NCBI GenBank assembly: GCA_031315915.1 | Contig: JALDRK010000019.1 | Span: 1-64,000 of the forward strand | Length of the DNA stretch: 64,000 nucleotides | Source: Nitrospirales bacterium | Lineage (GTDB): Bacteria > Nitrospirota > Nitrospiria > Nitrospirales > UBA8639 | Direction of reading: 5' to 3' | In this document: one piece after another, positions 50,085 through 60,916 of the stretch | Position numbering within the stretch: the stretch's first letter is position 1 | How the letters are laid out: each line of letters opens with the position of its first letter | Made by a program: the position numbers and the translations under genes | The notes under the pieces: model-generated | Seen by the model: only the letters and a program-made list of their open reading frames with translations | What the model was told of the DNA's origin: nothing | Database searches by the model: none

Positions 50085-51662
50085 TTATTGCACTTTCCCC
50101 GTGAGGGGTTGACTGTTGACTGCGCCATCGGCAACCAGCCGGGTGGGCTTATCCGTTTGTTGGCCACGGTCAACCGTGACGATTTCCGACTGGGAAGCGA
50201 GCACACGATTCACGCTGCCATGCATCACATCCAATAACGGATTGGGATACAGTCCAATCCAAAACACAAAAAAGACCAACGGCAGCAACATGCCGAATTC
50301 ACGGGGATTGAGGTCAAACAGTTTTGGCAACATGGCGGAAGCGGCCGGACCATAGACGATTCGTTGCACCATGTAGAGAATATACGCAGCGGCCAGAATG
50401 ATCCCCAGTGATGCCAGGGTGGCGGTCAACTTGCTCCATTCGAAGGCCCCGACCAACACCAGAAACTCCCCGACGAAACTGTTCATTCCAGGCAACCCCA
50501 CCGACGATAGGGAAAAGATCACAAAAAACGTGGCGAACTGCGGCATGGCCTTAGCCAGGCCCCCGTTATCGACAATTTGCCGGCTATGCGTCCGTTCATA
50601 AATGATCCCGACACACATGAAGAGCGCCCCGGTCGTAATTCCATGGTTGATCATCTGAAGCATGGCCCCCTCAATACCCTGCGCATTCAGGGCAAACAGG
50701 CCCAGGGTCACAAAACCCATATGGCTCACACTGGAATAGGCAATGAGTTTTTTAAGGTCGGCTTGAGCCAGTGCCATATAGGCGCCATAGATGATCGCGA
50801 TAACCGATAGGGCCATGATGATAGGGCCGAAGGCAACTGACGCATCGGGCAACATCGGCAAGGAAAACCGGAGAAAGCCATACGTTCCGAGCTTTAACAA
50901 TACACTGGCCAGAATCACACTGCCGGCGGTCGGCGCTTCCACATGGGCATCCGGCAGCCAGGTATGAAACGGAAACATAGGTACCTTGACCGCAAAAGCC
51001 GCAAAAAATGCCCAGAACACCAGAGACTGAAGATTCGGGGAATAGTGGGCTTGCGTTAAAGTCAAAATGTCGAAGGTGCGTCCCCCTTCAAAGTAGAGGA
51101 CCAGGATCGCCACAAGGAGCAGGATACTGCCCGCCAGGGTATAGAGGAAAAACTTAACAGCCGCATAGACCCGGTTCGGCCCCCCCCACACGCCAATCAA
51201 CAAATACATGGGGATGAGCATGGTCTCCCAGAACACATAAAACAGGACAAAGTCCAATGCCGCGAACACGCCGATCGTGGCGGTCTCCATGACCAACAAA
51301 CTAATCATGAATTCCTTGCGCCGCTGCTCAATGGCCGTCCACGACACCAGGATACACAGGGGCGTCAAAAGCGTGGTGAGCAATACCAGGGGCATGCTGA
51401 TGCCATCCACGCCTAACGCGTAGTGAATCGAAGGCGACTCGATCCACTGATGTTTTTCGACAAACTGCATCCCCCCGTTGCCGTTATCAAACAGAAACCA
51501 CAGAGGCAGGGACACCAGAAAACATAGGGTCGACACGCCCAGCGCCACCTGTCGGGAGAGAGACTCTTGGGCCAGCAAAATCCCGGCGACGCCCAGGAGC
51601 GGGATCACCAATACCAGCGTCAACCAGGGGGTTCCCCCGGATGGGATGACCATCTCTGTCAT
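50085..51662 (-). CDS. nuoM: NADH-quinone oxidoreductase subunit M
   Basis: NuoM is an antiporter-like pump subunit of complex I, 525 residues with about 14 helices. The conserved Glu lies in YVFWETMLIPMYLLIG, and the Lys in PFHTWLPDAHVEAPTAGSVI followed by LLKLGTYGFLRF. There is only one nuoM copy here, so this is not the two-NuoM arrangement known from some Nitrospirota operons. It follows nuoL by 84 bp. Confidence 0.96.
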   Translation of the reverse strand: MTEMVIPSGGTPWLTLVLVIPLLGVAGILLAQESLSRQVALGVSTLCFLVSLPLWFLFDNGNGGMQFVEKHQWIESPSIHYALGVDGISMPLVLLTTLLTPLCILVSWTAIEQRRKEFMISLLVMETATIGVFAALDFVLFYVFWETMLIPMYLLIGVWGGPNRVYAAVKFFLYTLAGSILLLVAILVLYFEGGRTFDILTLTQAHYSPNLQSLVFWAFFAAFAVKVPMFPFHTWLPDAHVEAPTAGSVILASVLLKLGTYGFLRFSLPMLPDASVAFGPIIMALSVIAIIYGAYMALAQADLKKLIAYSSVSHMGFVTLGLFALNAQGIEGAMLQMINHGITTGALFMCVGIIYERTHSRQIVDNGGLAKAMPQFATFFVIFSLSSVGLPGMNSFVGEFLVLVGAFEWSKLTATLASLGIILAAAYILYMVQRIVYGPAASAMLPKLFDLNPREFGMLLPLVFFVFWIGLYPNPLLDVMHGSVNRVLASQSEIVTVDRGQQTDKPTRLVADGAVNSQPLTGKVQ

Positions 51663-51746
51663 AATCCAGACACCATCCTTTGCCTACCCTGTTTCAACTT
51701 GAGAAGACACCCTTCACCGGGTGAAAGCCTCATCCTGGAACATTCC

Positions 51747-53648
51747 CTAATAAAATAAATACGCTCCCAGGATCACGACTGCCCCAACAGTCATGGCCAG
51801 GGCATAATTTTGCGCCTGACCACTCTGCAGCAATCGGGTGACCCATCCTCCCCAGGCGACCCCCCGTGCGACACCGTTGACTGCTCCATCGATGACCGCC
51901 ACATCCACTTTTTTCCAAAGCTGATCGGCGGCCTTCATCGTGGGATTCACAAACGCCTGATCATAGGCTTCGTCCACGTACCATTTATGCAAAGATCCTT
52001 GATACAACGACTGCCACTGCCGCGCAAACCGATCGGGTAAATGCGGGGACTTCACATACAGGACATAGGCCCCGGCAATACCCAACAATCCCATCACCGT
52101 GGCACAGGCCATAATCCCCATAGCAGCCGATCCTCCATGATGTCCTATGGCACTTTCTCCACCGGGAAACGCGGGAGCCAGGAATTCCGGAATGCCGATA
52201 TAGCCTGCCACGATGCTCAATACCGCAAGAATCAGGAGCGGAATCGTGACCGTCTTCGAAGGTTCGTGAACATGTCCGGCATGGTGAGGATCTACCCGGG
52301 ATTCCCCCCAGAAAGTCACAAACACCAACCGGAAGCTATAAAAGGCCGTCATCATGGCCGTGAGCAACCCCAGCACGGTCAGACCCTGCCCTAACCCGCC
52401 TGACATCCACGAGGCCAACAACAGTTCATCTTTGCTGAAAAAGCCGGCGGTCAACGGAAACCCGGCCAATGCCAACGAGCCGATGACGAAGGTCCAATAG
52501 GTCACGGGCAATGTATCTTTCAACCCACCCATGCGTCTCATATCCTGCTCATGATGAAGGGCGATAATGACCGACCCGCAACCGAGGAATAACAGGGCTT
52601 TGAAGGCTCCATGGGTTAATAGGTGATACATCCCCGCGATATACCCGCCCAATCCACAGGCCATCATCATGTATCCCAACTGACTCAAGGTGGAATAGGC
52701 CACGATCCGTTTGATATCGGTTTGCGTCACGGCAATCGTCGCCCCCACAAACATGGTGACTCCACCCACCACCGCCACCACATCCATTGCCGCCGGAGAA
52801 AGATTGTAGAGGGGGGCCAACCTCGCCACCATAAACACACCGGCGGTCACCATGGTGGCTGCATGAATCAAGGCTGAAATCGGAGTGGGGCCTTCCATCG
52901 CATCGGGCAACCACACATGCAACGGCACTTGGGCGGACTTCCCGACCGCCCCGACAAACAACAGGAGACAAATCATGGTCATGACGGAGACGTCCCAATT
53001 TCCGCCGATGGATCCCAACAGATTCACGGTTCCGCCCACGGCCGTCTCCAGCCGTGAAAAGACCTGTTGGTATTGCAGACTCCCGAAGGTCAGAAACACT
53101 AAAAGAATTCCGAGCATGAACCCGAAATCACCGATCCTATTGACGAGAAAAGCTTTGGTGGCAGCCACCCTGGCGGATTCCCGGTCGTACCAATGACCGA
53201 TCAGCAAATACGAACACAAGCCCACCGCTTCCCAGAAGACAAAGAGCTGGAGGAAGTTGTCCGACATGACCAACATCAGCATCGAAAAGGTAAAGAGAGC
53301 AATATTGCTGAAAAATCTGGCATACCCGGGTTCCCCGTGCATATAGCCAATGGTATAGACATGGACGAGGGAACTCACCGTCGTGACCAGGATCAACATG
53401 GCGACCGTGAGTTGATCAATGTACAGCCCGAGAGTGATCGTAAGGGAACCGGAACTGGCCCACGTATAGAGCGGAATTTCCAAAATCTTGCCGCCTGCCA
53501 CTTCCGACAAGGCAATAAGAGAGAGGGCAAAGGAGAGGAGAACGGCAGGGACGGCCACGAGGTGCGCCCGCTCCCTGATCCAATGGCCGCCTAAGCCGAG
53601 GATGATGAACGCCAGAAGAGGCAAGAGGGGAATTAAAGCGTAGAGCAT
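51747..53648 (-). CDS. nuoL: NADH-quinone oxidoreductase subunit L
   Basis: NuoL is the distal proton pump of complex I. The 633-residue protein has the conserved helices FVFWEAVGLCSYLLIGHWYD and PLHVWLPDAMEGPTPISALI with the lysine and histidine relay residues. A long C-terminal amphipathic region (residues 480-633) is the lateral helix that ties the pump subunits together. It follows nuoK by 4 bp. Confidence 0.96.
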   Translation of the reverse strand: MLYALIPLLPLLAFIILGLGGHWIRERAHLVAVPAVLLSFALSLIALSEVAGGKILEIPLYTWASSGSLTITLGLYIDQLTVAMLILVTTVSSLVHVYTIGYMHGEPGYARFFSNIALFTFSMLMLVMSDNFLQLFVFWEAVGLCSYLLIGHWYDRESARVAATKAFLVNRIGDFGFMLGILLVFLTFGSLQYQQVFSRLETAVGGTVNLLGSIGGNWDVSVMTMICLLLFVGAVGKSAQVPLHVWLPDAMEGPTPISALIHAATMVTAGVFMVARLAPLYNLSPAAMDVVAVVGGVTMFVGATIAVTQTDIKRIVAYSTLSQLGYMMMACGLGGYIAGMYHLLTHGAFKALLFLGCGSVIIALHHEQDMRRMGGLKDTLPVTYWTFVIGSLALAGFPLTAGFFSKDELLLASWMSGGLGQGLTVLGLLTAMMTAFYSFRLVFVTFWGESRVDPHHAGHVHEPSKTVTIPLLILAVLSIVAGYIGIPEFLAPAFPGGESAIGHHGGSAAMGIMACATVMGLLGIAGAYVLYVKSPHLPDRFARQWQSLYQGSLHKWYVDEAYDQAFVNPTMKAADQLWKKVDVAVIDGAVNGVARGVAWGGWVTRLLQSGQAQNYALAMTVGAVVILGAYLFY

Positions 53649-53652
53649 CCCC

Positions 53653-53958
53653 TTACCATTTCAGCATTCGGAAGTCATCAATATTGATGCTCGCGGAGTG
53701 ACGATAGAGGGCAATGATAATGGCCAATCCCACCGCAACTTCCGCTGCGGCCACGGTAAGAGCGAAAAAGACAAAGACCTGGCCAGAAAGATTTCCAAGA
53801 TAGGAAGAAAACGCCACGAAATTGATGTTGGTCGCGTTCAACATCAATTCAATGGATAACAGAATGATAATAATGTTTCGACGGATCAAGACCCCAACCA
53901 ATCCGATTAAAAACACCAGACCGCTGAGGACCAGATAAAAACTGATCGGCACCTCCAC
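53653..53958 (-). CDS. nuoK: NADH-quinone oxidoreductase subunit K
   Basis: The 101-residue protein has three membrane helices. The conserved Glu is in [20 protein letters not shown], and a second acidic residue is in [20 protein letters not shown]. These link the proton path between NuoJ and NuoN. It overlaps nuoJ by 1 nt, which shows tight coupling. Confidence 0.95.
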   Translation of the reverse strand: MEVPISFYLVLSGLVFLIGLVGVLIRRNIIIILLSIELMLNATNINFVAFSSYLGNLSGQVFVFFALTVAAAEVAVGLAIIIALYRHSASINIDDFRMLKW

Positions 53959-54464
53959 TAGCTTTTGACCTCCATAATCCCTTTTTTGGTGAGGATGACC
54001 GCCCCGACCATGGCCACCAATAGGATCAAGGAAGCCACTTCAAACGGGAACAAATAAGTGGAATACAACAATTCGCCAATAGATTCCGTATTTCCCTGAG
54101 CCAACTGAGCCGGTGCTTCAGTCTTTCCCAATGTCGCATGCCCTTTGAGCAATAACAACGCGGCTTCCGCGAACAGGACAAACCCCAGAAAGAGTCCCAC
54201 GAGCCATTGATGATGAAAATGCTCTTCCCGCTTTAAATTCAACAGCATCACCACAAACAGATAGAGCACCAGGATGGCTCCGGCATATACCAGAACCTGA
54301 ATGATGGCCAAAAACTCCGCATGCAGAGTGACAAAAAGCCCGGCCACGTGAAAGAACATCACGAGGAGAGCGAGAGCGCTGTAAACCGGATTTTTCAACG
54401 CCACCACCAATCCCGCAGTGGTCACAATGACTCCGGCAAAATATAAAAACACGACCATTTCCAT
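53958..54464 (-). CDS. nuoJ: NADH-quinone oxidoreductase subunit J
   Basis: The 168-residue protein has five membrane helices, beginning [20 protein letters not shown], with [26 protein letters not shown] as the signature helix that bends during coupling. A gap of 126 bp separates it from nuoI upstream, the second largest gap inside this operon. Confidence 0.95.
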   Translation of the reverse strand: MEMVVFLYFAGVIVTTAGLVVALKNPVYSALALLVMFFHVAGLFVTLHAEFLAIIQVLVYAGAILVLYLFVVMLLNLKREEHFHHQWLVGLFLGFVLFAEAALLLLKGHATLGKTEAPAQLAQGNTESIGELLYSTYLFPFEVASLILLVAMVGAVILTKKGIMEVKS

Positions 54465-54590
54465 GTTCGTTACCTAGAGCACCCCTGTTCCGCCACAATA
54501 AAATTCATGAACCACCACATTGAAGCTTTCAAAGATAAAAAACCCCCTCGCTCCAACGCCTGTCCCTTTGCCCCCTTCTCTCTTGCTGAC

Positions 54591-55133
54591 TCATTGAATA
54601 TCTTTCTCGGGAATGTTTTTAAAGCCTACGTTAAAATACGCCACATTGGGATGCTGAAATTCCAGTCGTTTTTCCCGCACCGGGTATGCCCGATCTCCAA
54701 TCGCCAATAACTGTTCCTTATTCAGATGGAGTTGCCGCTTGTCATACACCGCCCATTCAAACTCCTGGGTCATGCCCAGCGCATCGACCGGACAGGCCTT
54801 GACACACAGTCCGCAAAACAAGCATCGCGTCATGTCCATATAGTATTCCTTGGAATACCGTTTGGTCGGCTCGCCCGGAACTTCCGCGCTCACCACACGG
54901 ATAACCCGCGACGGGCAGGCCGCTTCGCACAAGTCGCATCCCACACATTTTTCGGTGCCGTCGTCATAGCGGAGCAAGGCCAGCATGCCGCGATAATTGG
55001 AGGGTAACGATTTTTTTTCATGAGGATATTGCATCGTAATGGGCCGATATTTCAGCAAATGAGAGAGGGTGGCCTTCATCCCAAGCAGGATTTCATAAAA
55101 GGTCAGCGTCTTGATCCACTCTTTGACGTTCAT
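54591..55133 (-). CDS. nuoI: NADH-quinone oxidoreductase subunit I
   Basis: NuoI carries clusters N6a and N6b of the peripheral arm. Two 4Fe-4S motifs are complete: CVGCDLCEAACPSRVI (Cys63, 66, 69, 73) and CLFCGLCVKACPVDAL (Cys104, 107, 110, 114). Length is 180 residues. It starts 24 bp after nuoH. Confidence 0.96.
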   Translation of the reverse strand: MNVKEWIKTLTFYEILLGMKATLSHLLKYRPITMQYPHEKKSLPSNYRGMLALLRYDDGTEKCVGCDLCEAACPSRVIRVVSAEVPGEPTKRYSKEYYMDMTRCLFCGLCVKACPVDALGMTQEFEWAVYDKRQLHLNKEQLLAIGDRAYPVREKRLEFQHPNVAYFNVGFKNIPEKDIQ

Positions 55134-55157
55134 GAAAATTGCCTTTTCTCAACCCAT

Positions 55158-56213
55158 TCAGGAAAAAACATACGCCCAAACCGCGGTAACCACGATATTG
55201 CCCAATGCAATCGGCAAAAGAACCTTCCAGCCAAACCGCATCAACTGGTCATACCGTAACCGAGGTAAGGTGGCCCGAATCCAAAAGAAGAAAAATAGGA
55301 AAAAGGTAACTTTAAGGGCAAACCAGATTATGCCAGTGAGCCAATGAATGGATTCTGGGCCTTGTAGAAATTCAAGAGGCGCATGCCATCCCCCGAAAAA
55401 CAACACGGAGGCGACACAGGACACCAAAATCATATTGCCGTACTCAGCCAGAAAGAAAAACGCAAATCGCATTCCGCTGTATTCGGTAAAAAACCCGGCC
55501 ACCAATTCGCTCTCGGCTTCCGGCAGGTCAAACGGGGTCCGATTGGTTTCGGCTACAGCCGAGATGAGAAACACGACAAAGGCAATGGCCTGAGGAAACC
55601 CTCCGCCGCCAAAAAAGTACCAGTTCCAAAACCCGCCAGCCTGCGCGTTCACGATCTGCACCAGAGACAGGGACCCTGACAGCAGGAGAACGCCAACGAT
55701 CGCCAACCCGACGTTCAATTCATAACTGATCAACTGTGCGGCCGATCGAAGCCCCCCCAACAACGAATACTTACTATTCGACGACCACCCCCCCAGAATA
55801 ATGCCGTAGGCGCCGACAGACGCAAAGGCCAGGATATAGAGGATGCCGATATTGATATCGCTAATGACAAATGGCTTGAATTCCACACCGCCCACTTCCA
55901 CGGTCCAATCCGGCCCAAATGGAATGACGGCAAACCCGATCAACGCCGGGACCAGCGACAACACCGGAGCCAGGCTGAACATGAGTTTATTCGCGCCGGC
56001 CGGGATAATGTCTTCCTTAAAAAACAGCTTCAACCCGTCGGCCACGGGCTGCAAAATACCATACGGCCCCACTTCCATCGGCCCCATCCGGTCCTGCATC
56101 CATCCCAACACTTTTCGTTCCAGTAACGTCAGCACAGCGACCGTCAACAAGACGACCCCCATGACTGCCGCAATTTGTGTGAGAGTTATGGCTAATCGAA
56201 TTCCGGCATCCAT
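55158..56213 (-). CDS. nuoH: NADH-quinone oxidoreductase subunit H
   Basis: NuoH anchors the peripheral arm and forms part of the quinone cavity. The 351-residue protein has about eight helices with [34 protein letters not shown] near the N-terminus and [28 protein letters not shown], the conserved quinone-proximal loop. It follows nuoG by 60 bp. Confidence 0.96.
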   Translation of the reverse strand: MDAGIRLAITLTQIAAVMGVVLLTVAVLTLLERKVLGWMQDRMGPMEVGPYGILQPVADGLKLFFKEDIIPAGANKLMFSLAPVLSLVPALIGFAVIPFGPDWTVEVGGVEFKPFVISDINIGILYILAFASVGAYGIILGGWSSNSKYSLLGGLRSAAQLISYELNVGLAIVGVLLLSGSLSLVQIVNAQAGGFWNWYFFGGGGFPQAIAFVVFLISAVAETNRTPFDLPEAESELVAGFFTEYSGMRFAFFFLAEYGNMILVSCVASVLFFGGWHAPLEFLQGPESIHWLTGIIWFALKVTFFLFFFFWIRATLPRLRYDQLMRFGWKVLLPIALGNIVVTAVWAYVFS

Positions 56214-56273
56214 ACTGGATCCACTCCTCTACAAAAAAATCAAAAAAAATGCTCGAGCTATTTTTCAGATGAT

Positions 56274-58952
56274 CTACACTTTTACTATTCGGGCCTGCGC
56301 CAATTTGTAATACGGCACCTGTGTTTCCGGGTCAACAGCATAGGAAAGCAGGCCTCGCATCTCTTGATCAAAATGTTCCGGAAACACAGCCATCCCCATG
56401 GGAATGCGCTCTCGAAGCCCGACTTTGGCCCGTATCGTACCCCGGTCGTTGCACAGGTCAACCTGGTCTCCCTCCCCGATATTCCGTCGTGCGGCTTCAT
56501 CCGGGTGCACATACAATTTCCCCTCAGATTCAACTTTCAGCAGACCATCGGCCTTCAGAGAAAACTTTCCCGAGTGAAACAGGGACTGCCTCAGGGACAC
56601 AAGAAGCTCATCTGAAAAATCCGGTTGCTCATCGATCAGGCGATATCGTGAATCCAAGTCACGCCGGTACTCCCCGCCCACATAGCCACATACGACCATC
56701 GCATCGGGCTTTGATGGGATAGGAGTCGGGCCTAGCGGTCGAATACCGGGCAACACATTCCGAATCTCCTTCCCGATTTCTTTGACATCGCCATATTCCA
56801 TGGAGTCGCCCATTATGATGGACAAGGCGGAGAAGATTTCCCAATCGGGCCGGCCATCTCCGACAGGCTCCACGGCCTTTCGAACGGCCTGGACATGGCC
56901 TTCGGTGTTGGTAAACGTGCCTTCTTTTTCAGCGGAGGAACAGACCGGCAAGACCACGTGCGCTTTGCGAGCGGTTTCCGTCATGAACAATTCCTGACAG
57001 ACCAACAGTTGGAGCCCTTCCAATGCCTGCTCTATCCCGGAAACAGGAGGCAACGAGCCAAGGGGATTTTCCCCCACGACCAAGAGGGCTTTAATCGCGC
57101 CGGACTGCATCCGTTCCAAAAACTGCGGCAAAGCACCACCAGAAGAATCAGGGATGGATCGTCCCCAATGTTTCGAAACCGCCGTCCGGGATTCCGCATG
57201 ATCAATAGAAAATCCTCCAGGCAACACATCGGAAACCGCACCCATTTCAAAGGCACCTTGATCATTATTTTCTTCCGCTAACGGAGCCACCCCACAGCCG
57301 GGATTCGACAGTTTCCCGGTCAACAACAAAAGATCCAATAAATTCATGGTCATCCCATATCCACCGGAGGCTCGCAAGACATCCTGGCCAACCAGTATGA
57401 CGACTTTCTTCCCTTGGCAAAATGTGGAAGCGGCGTGCCCATAATCCGACAAAGAATAACCGGTCCGGTTTTCAAGCCTTGACCAAGCCAGTCCGGACAA
57501 CTGGGCCATGAGATCGTTTCCATATGCTGTGGCAGACGCCTTCACGTCTTCCGCCATGCCCCGTGTTTCCAACACCGATTTCATGAGGGCCAACACGGCG
57601 CCCTGAAATCCGTCGGCTCGAACCCCAAAGTGATGATGAGCCAGATTCACAATATTACTGATCGTGCCGACGGCCGGCTGAAGCGCTTCAATCGTAATCA
57701 GTTTCGCACCTTTCCGTTTCACCGCTTCCTTGATTTTCAAGCCGGTAATCGGATTGGTTTCCGTGACGTTCGTTCCGACCAGAAGCAACACATCGGCTTC
57801 CACGATATCGTCAAAGCTGACCGTCCACCGATGGGTGCCTTGTACACGTTGCAAAGCCCGTACTCCATTCAGATGTCCGTACCGGACGCTGCTGTCGATT
57901 TGGTTGGTCCCGACGACGCCGCGCATAAACTTTTGAAAGACATAGAGGTCTTCATTGGTACAGCGGCCGGTGATGAGACCGGCGATAGCATCAGGGCCAT
58001 GTTGCTGTTTGATCGCCAGGAGCGTTTGGCCTACCTGTTCAAGCGCTTCTTCCCAGATAGCAGGCTGAAATGTCTCTCCCTGTCGAATCAAAGGGGTCTG
58101 AATCCGCTCGGGATGCTCACTGACATGATAGCCAAAATACCCCCGGGCACAGAGATCGCCATTGTTTCGGCCTGAACCATGAGTCGAACTCACTTCAATC
58201 AACGAATTGTTCTTGGTTTGATAGGTGATCTGGCATCCATCTCCGCAATACCCGCAAATGGAGTCTGCCCGCTTGAGCATCCATGGGCGAAATTCATACA
58301 TGGACATTCGACTGGTAATGGCTCCCACGGGACAGATCTGCACGCAGCCGCCGCAAAATTCACAATCCAGCTCATGAGTGCCAAACGCTTTAATCTCCGT
58401 TAACGTGCCACGGCCAACCGGCGCCAGAGCTTTCACATCCATCACCTGGTCACAATATCTCACACAGCGCAAACACTGCACGCACCGGTTCATCTGCGTC
58501 TCAATCAGGGGGCTGAAATATTCTTTTTGAAAGACCCGTTTTAATTCCTGAAATTGGCTTTTGGTCGCAGTGTACTCATGGGAAAAATCCTGAAGATCGC
58601 AGCGCCCGCCTTGATCGCACACGGGACAATCCAACGGATGGTTGGCCAGAATAAAATCCAATACCGATTTCCTGGCCGCTTCAACCTGATCCGACTTGGC
58701 CGATTTCACCACCATCCCTTCCGCCACGGGCGTACTGCAGGAGGTCTGCAAGCGAGGCATCTTTTCGATTTCCACCAGACACATCCGGCAATTGGCATCA
58801 GGAGTCAATTTCGGGTGATAGCAAAAATGTGGAACCATGACTCCCACCTGACGGGCCGCCTCGATCACCAAGGTCCCCTTGGGAACCCGAGCGGATTTCC
58901 CGTCAATGGTCAACGTCACCAGATCGGGTTTGGTCTCTTGAGTCGTGGCCAT
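56274..58952 (-). CDS. nuoG: NADH-quinone oxidoreductase subunit G
   Basis: NuoG is the largest peripheral subunit (892 residues from ATG 58952, MATTQETKPDLVTLTIDGK). Ligands seen are N1b Cys44, 55, 58, 72; the His-containing cluster N5 at His105, Cys109, 112, 118; N4-type pairs at Cys157-167 and Cys197-207; and a fourth set Cys233, 236, 240, 268 that fits the optional N7 cluster. A molybdopterin-like fold without a cofactor fills the rest. An earlier ATG at 59015 is not supported. Confidence 0.95.
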   Translation of the reverse strand: MATTQETKPDLVTLTIDGKSARVPKGTLVIEAARQVGVMVPHFCYHPKLTPDANCRMCLVEIEKMPRLQTSCSTPVAEGMVVKSAKSDQVEAARKSVLDFILANHPLDCPVCDQGGRCDLQDFSHEYTATKSQFQELKRVFQKEYFSPLIETQMNRCVQCLRCVRYCDQVMDVKALAPVGRGTLTEIKAFGTHELDCEFCGGCVQICPVGAITSRMSMYEFRPWMLKRADSICGYCGDGCQITYQTKNNSLIEVSSTHGSGRNNGDLCARGYFGYHVSEHPERIQTPLIRQGETFQPAIWEEALEQVGQTLLAIKQQHGPDAIAGLITGRCTNEDLYVFQKFMRGVVGTNQIDSSVRYGHLNGVRALQRVQGTHRWTVSFDDIVEADVLLLVGTNVTETNPITGLKIKEAVKRKGAKLITIEALQPAVGTISNIVNLAHHHFGVRADGFQGAVLALMKSVLETRGMAEDVKASATAYGNDLMAQLSGLAWSRLENRTGYSLSDYGHAASTFCQGKKVVILVGQDVLRASGGYGMTMNLLDLLLLTGKLSNPGCGVAPLAEENNDQGAFEMGAVSDVLPGGFSIDHAESRTAVSKHWGRSIPDSSGGALPQFLERMQSGAIKALLVVGENPLGSLPPVSGIEQALEGLQLLVCQELFMTETARKAHVVLPVCSSAEKEGTFTNTEGHVQAVRKAVEPVGDGRPDWEIFSALSIIMGDSMEYGDVKEIGKEIRNVLPGIRPLGPTPIPSKPDAMVVCGYVGGEYRRDLDSRYRLIDEQPDFSDELLVSLRQSLFHSGKFSLKADGLLKVESEGKLYVHPDEAARRNIGEGDQVDLCNDRGTIRAKVGLRERIPMGMAVFPEHFDQEMRGLLSYAVDPETQVPYYKLAQARIVKV

Positions 58953-58971
58953 ATCTCTACAATTTCCCCGG

Positions 58972-60279
58972 TCAATGCGAAAAGACCGGTAATTCCTTAT
59001 TCGGCGGCAGGGCAACCTGGGCCTCCTGAATCAGCGCCTCGTATTCATGCCGCCAATGCTTGATCGTACTCAACACCGGACCGACCTCCGCCTCACCGAA
59101 CGCGCAGACCGTGCGACCGGCAATATTGCCGCAGAGTTCTTCCAATAACTCGATATCGCCCTGGCGTCCTTTCTTCTGCCATATCCGTTGGAGCGTCTGC
59201 ACCAACCAGGAACTCCCTTCGCGGCAAGGCGTACATTTGCCGCACGATTCATGATAGAAAAATTCCATCAGGCGTAGGGCTGCCCACACCATCGAAGTAC
59301 CTTCTTCCATGACCGTGACCCCGCCCGATCCTAACATAGATCCGGCCAAGGCCACCGATTCAAAGTCCATTTTGACATCCAGATGCTCGGGTTTCAGAAA
59401 TGGAGCCGACGCACCACCGGGGATAAACCCCTTGAGCGGTTTGTCGGAACGCATTCCTCCCCCCAGATCATAGATGAATTCTCGAAAGGGAATTCCCATG
59501 GGCACTTCATAATTTCCCGGGCGTTTGACGTGTCCGCTCAGACAAAACACGCGAGTTCCGGTGCTTTTGGGAGGAGAGCCGATGGAGGCAAACCATTCTG
59601 CCCCGTTGTTTATGATGTGGGGAATATTGGCCATGGTCTCCACGTTATTAACGACGGTAGGCTTTTGATACAATCCGTGGGTAGCCGGAAACGGAGGCTT
59701 GAATCGGGGCATTCCGCGCTTGCCCTCCAATGACTCCAGCAAGGCCGTTTCCTCACCACAGATGTACGCACCCGCCCCCTGATGCACATAAATATTGATC
59801 GTTTTCCCGCTACCCAGAAGATTCTCGCCTACATACCCGGCAGCCTTGGCTTCATCAAGAGCCCTCCACAGAATTTGTGCGCCAAGGCGAAACTCTCCCC
59901 GAATATAGATATAAGCCGTTTCCGCGCCGATCGCAAAACAGGTAATCACCATCCCTTCCAACATTTGATGGGGATCCCGCTCCATCAATTGGCGATCCTT
60001 GAAGGTTCCGGGCTCGCTCTCATCGGCATTACAGCACAAATATTTCGGGCCCGGATGATCTTTGGGAATGAATCCCCATTTCACCCCCGTCGGAAAACCG
60101 GCGCCTCCCCGACCTCGCAACCCGGACTTTTTCACCGCGTCAATCACCGCATCCGGGGAAAAGTCTTTCAACACCTTTTTGAGCGCTTGATATCCTCCGG
60201 CCTGCTCGTATTCTTTGAGGGATCCGGAATAACCCGGCTGCTCCATATTTTTCAGAAGAATTTTTTCGTACTGAGCCAT
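58972..60279 (-). CDS. nuoF: NADH-quinone oxidoreductase subunit F
   Basis: NuoF binds NADH, FMN and cluster N3. The 435-residue protein shows GLRGRGGAGFPTGVKWGF for nucleotide binding, HQGAGAYICGEETALLESLE G, and the N3 motif ESCGKCTPCREGSSW, with a later Cys in LEELCGNIAGRTVCAFG. It follows nuoE by 37 bp. Confidence 0.96.
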   Translation of the reverse strand: MAQYEKILLKNMEQPGYSGSLKEYEQAGGYQALKKVLKDFSPDAVIDAVKKSGLRGRGGAGFPTGVKWGFIPKDHPGPKYLCCNADESEPGTFKDRQLMERDPHQMLEGMVITCFAIGAETAYIYIRGEFRLGAQILWRALDEAKAAGYVGENLLGSGKTINIYVHQGAGAYICGEETALLESLEGKRGMPRFKPPFPATHGLYQKPTVVNNVETMANIPHIINNGAEWFASIGSPPKSTGTRVFCLSGHVKRPGNYEVPMGIPFREFIYDLGGGMRSDKPLKGFIPGGASAPFLKPEHLDVKMDFESVALAGSMLGSGGVTVMEEGTSMVWAALRLMEFFYHESCGKCTPCREGSSWLVQTLQRIWQKKGRQGDIELLEELCGNIAGRTVCAFGEAEVGPVLSTIKHWRHEYEALIQEAQVALPPNKELPVFSH

Positions 60280-60316
60280 AACTGAAAACTCTAATTCCTA
60301 TTACGCCATCGACCGG

Positions 60317-60841
60317 TTATTTCGCAGCCGATTCCGGATACATAAAAGGGCCGCTTTTTAACGAACAAGTGCCATCTCTTCGCAGATCATCGAATATTCG
60401 CTTCAATTTTTCTTCCGTCAGTTGCTCATAATAGTCGTCGTTGACCTGCATCATCGGACCTGTTCCACATGATCCCAGACATTCCACCACACTCAGCGTA
60501 AACATATTATCCGAAGTGGTTTGCCCGGGTCCGATGTCCAACTGATTTTTAATCCATGCCACCAGATCATCCGATCCCACCAAGGCGCACATGAGCGATT
60601 TACAGATCTGAAGGTGAAAGGTTCCAATCGGCTTGAGATTGAACATCGTATAGAACGTGACCGTTTCAAACACTTGAGGAGGGGTCAAATCCAATAGTTT
60701 GGCAATTTCGCGCATGGCCGGCTCGCTCACATACCCTTCCCGTGCCTGAGCTAAGTTCAATAAAGGGAGAAGAGCGGACCGCTTCACCGGGTACCGTGCC
60801 AAAATGGCTGTCACTTCGTTCTGTAATTGTTCAAAAATCAT
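60317..60841 (-). CDS. nuoE: NADH-quinone oxidoreductase subunit E
   Basis: NuoE carries the 2Fe-2S cluster N1a. The ligands are Cys80 and Cys85 (CKSLMC) and Cys121 and Cys125 (CLGSC). The thioredoxin-like fold and the N-terminal helical part (PPQVFETVTFYTMFN) are as expected for its 174 residues. It follows nuoCD by 75 bp. Confidence 0.95.
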   Translation of the reverse strand: MIFEQLQNEVTAILARYPVKRSALLPLLNLAQAREGYVSEPAMREIAKLLDLTPPQVFETVTFYTMFNLKPIGTFHLQICKSLMCALVGSDDLVAWIKNQLDIGPGQTTSDNMFTLSVVECLGSCGTGPMMQVNDDYYEQLTEEKLKRIFDDLRRDGTCSLKSGPFMYPESAAK

Positions 60842-60916
60842 AATGTTTTGCGTAACGCGTAAATCGTGAGGGAATAATTGACCTTTGCCTCCGACCGTTC
60901 ACGCCCGCCGTTTAAA

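Noticed and set aside
50085-51662. Second NuoM as in two-NuoM complex I variants
   Set aside because: Only one M-type gene is present; its neighbours are L (lateral helix present) and N.
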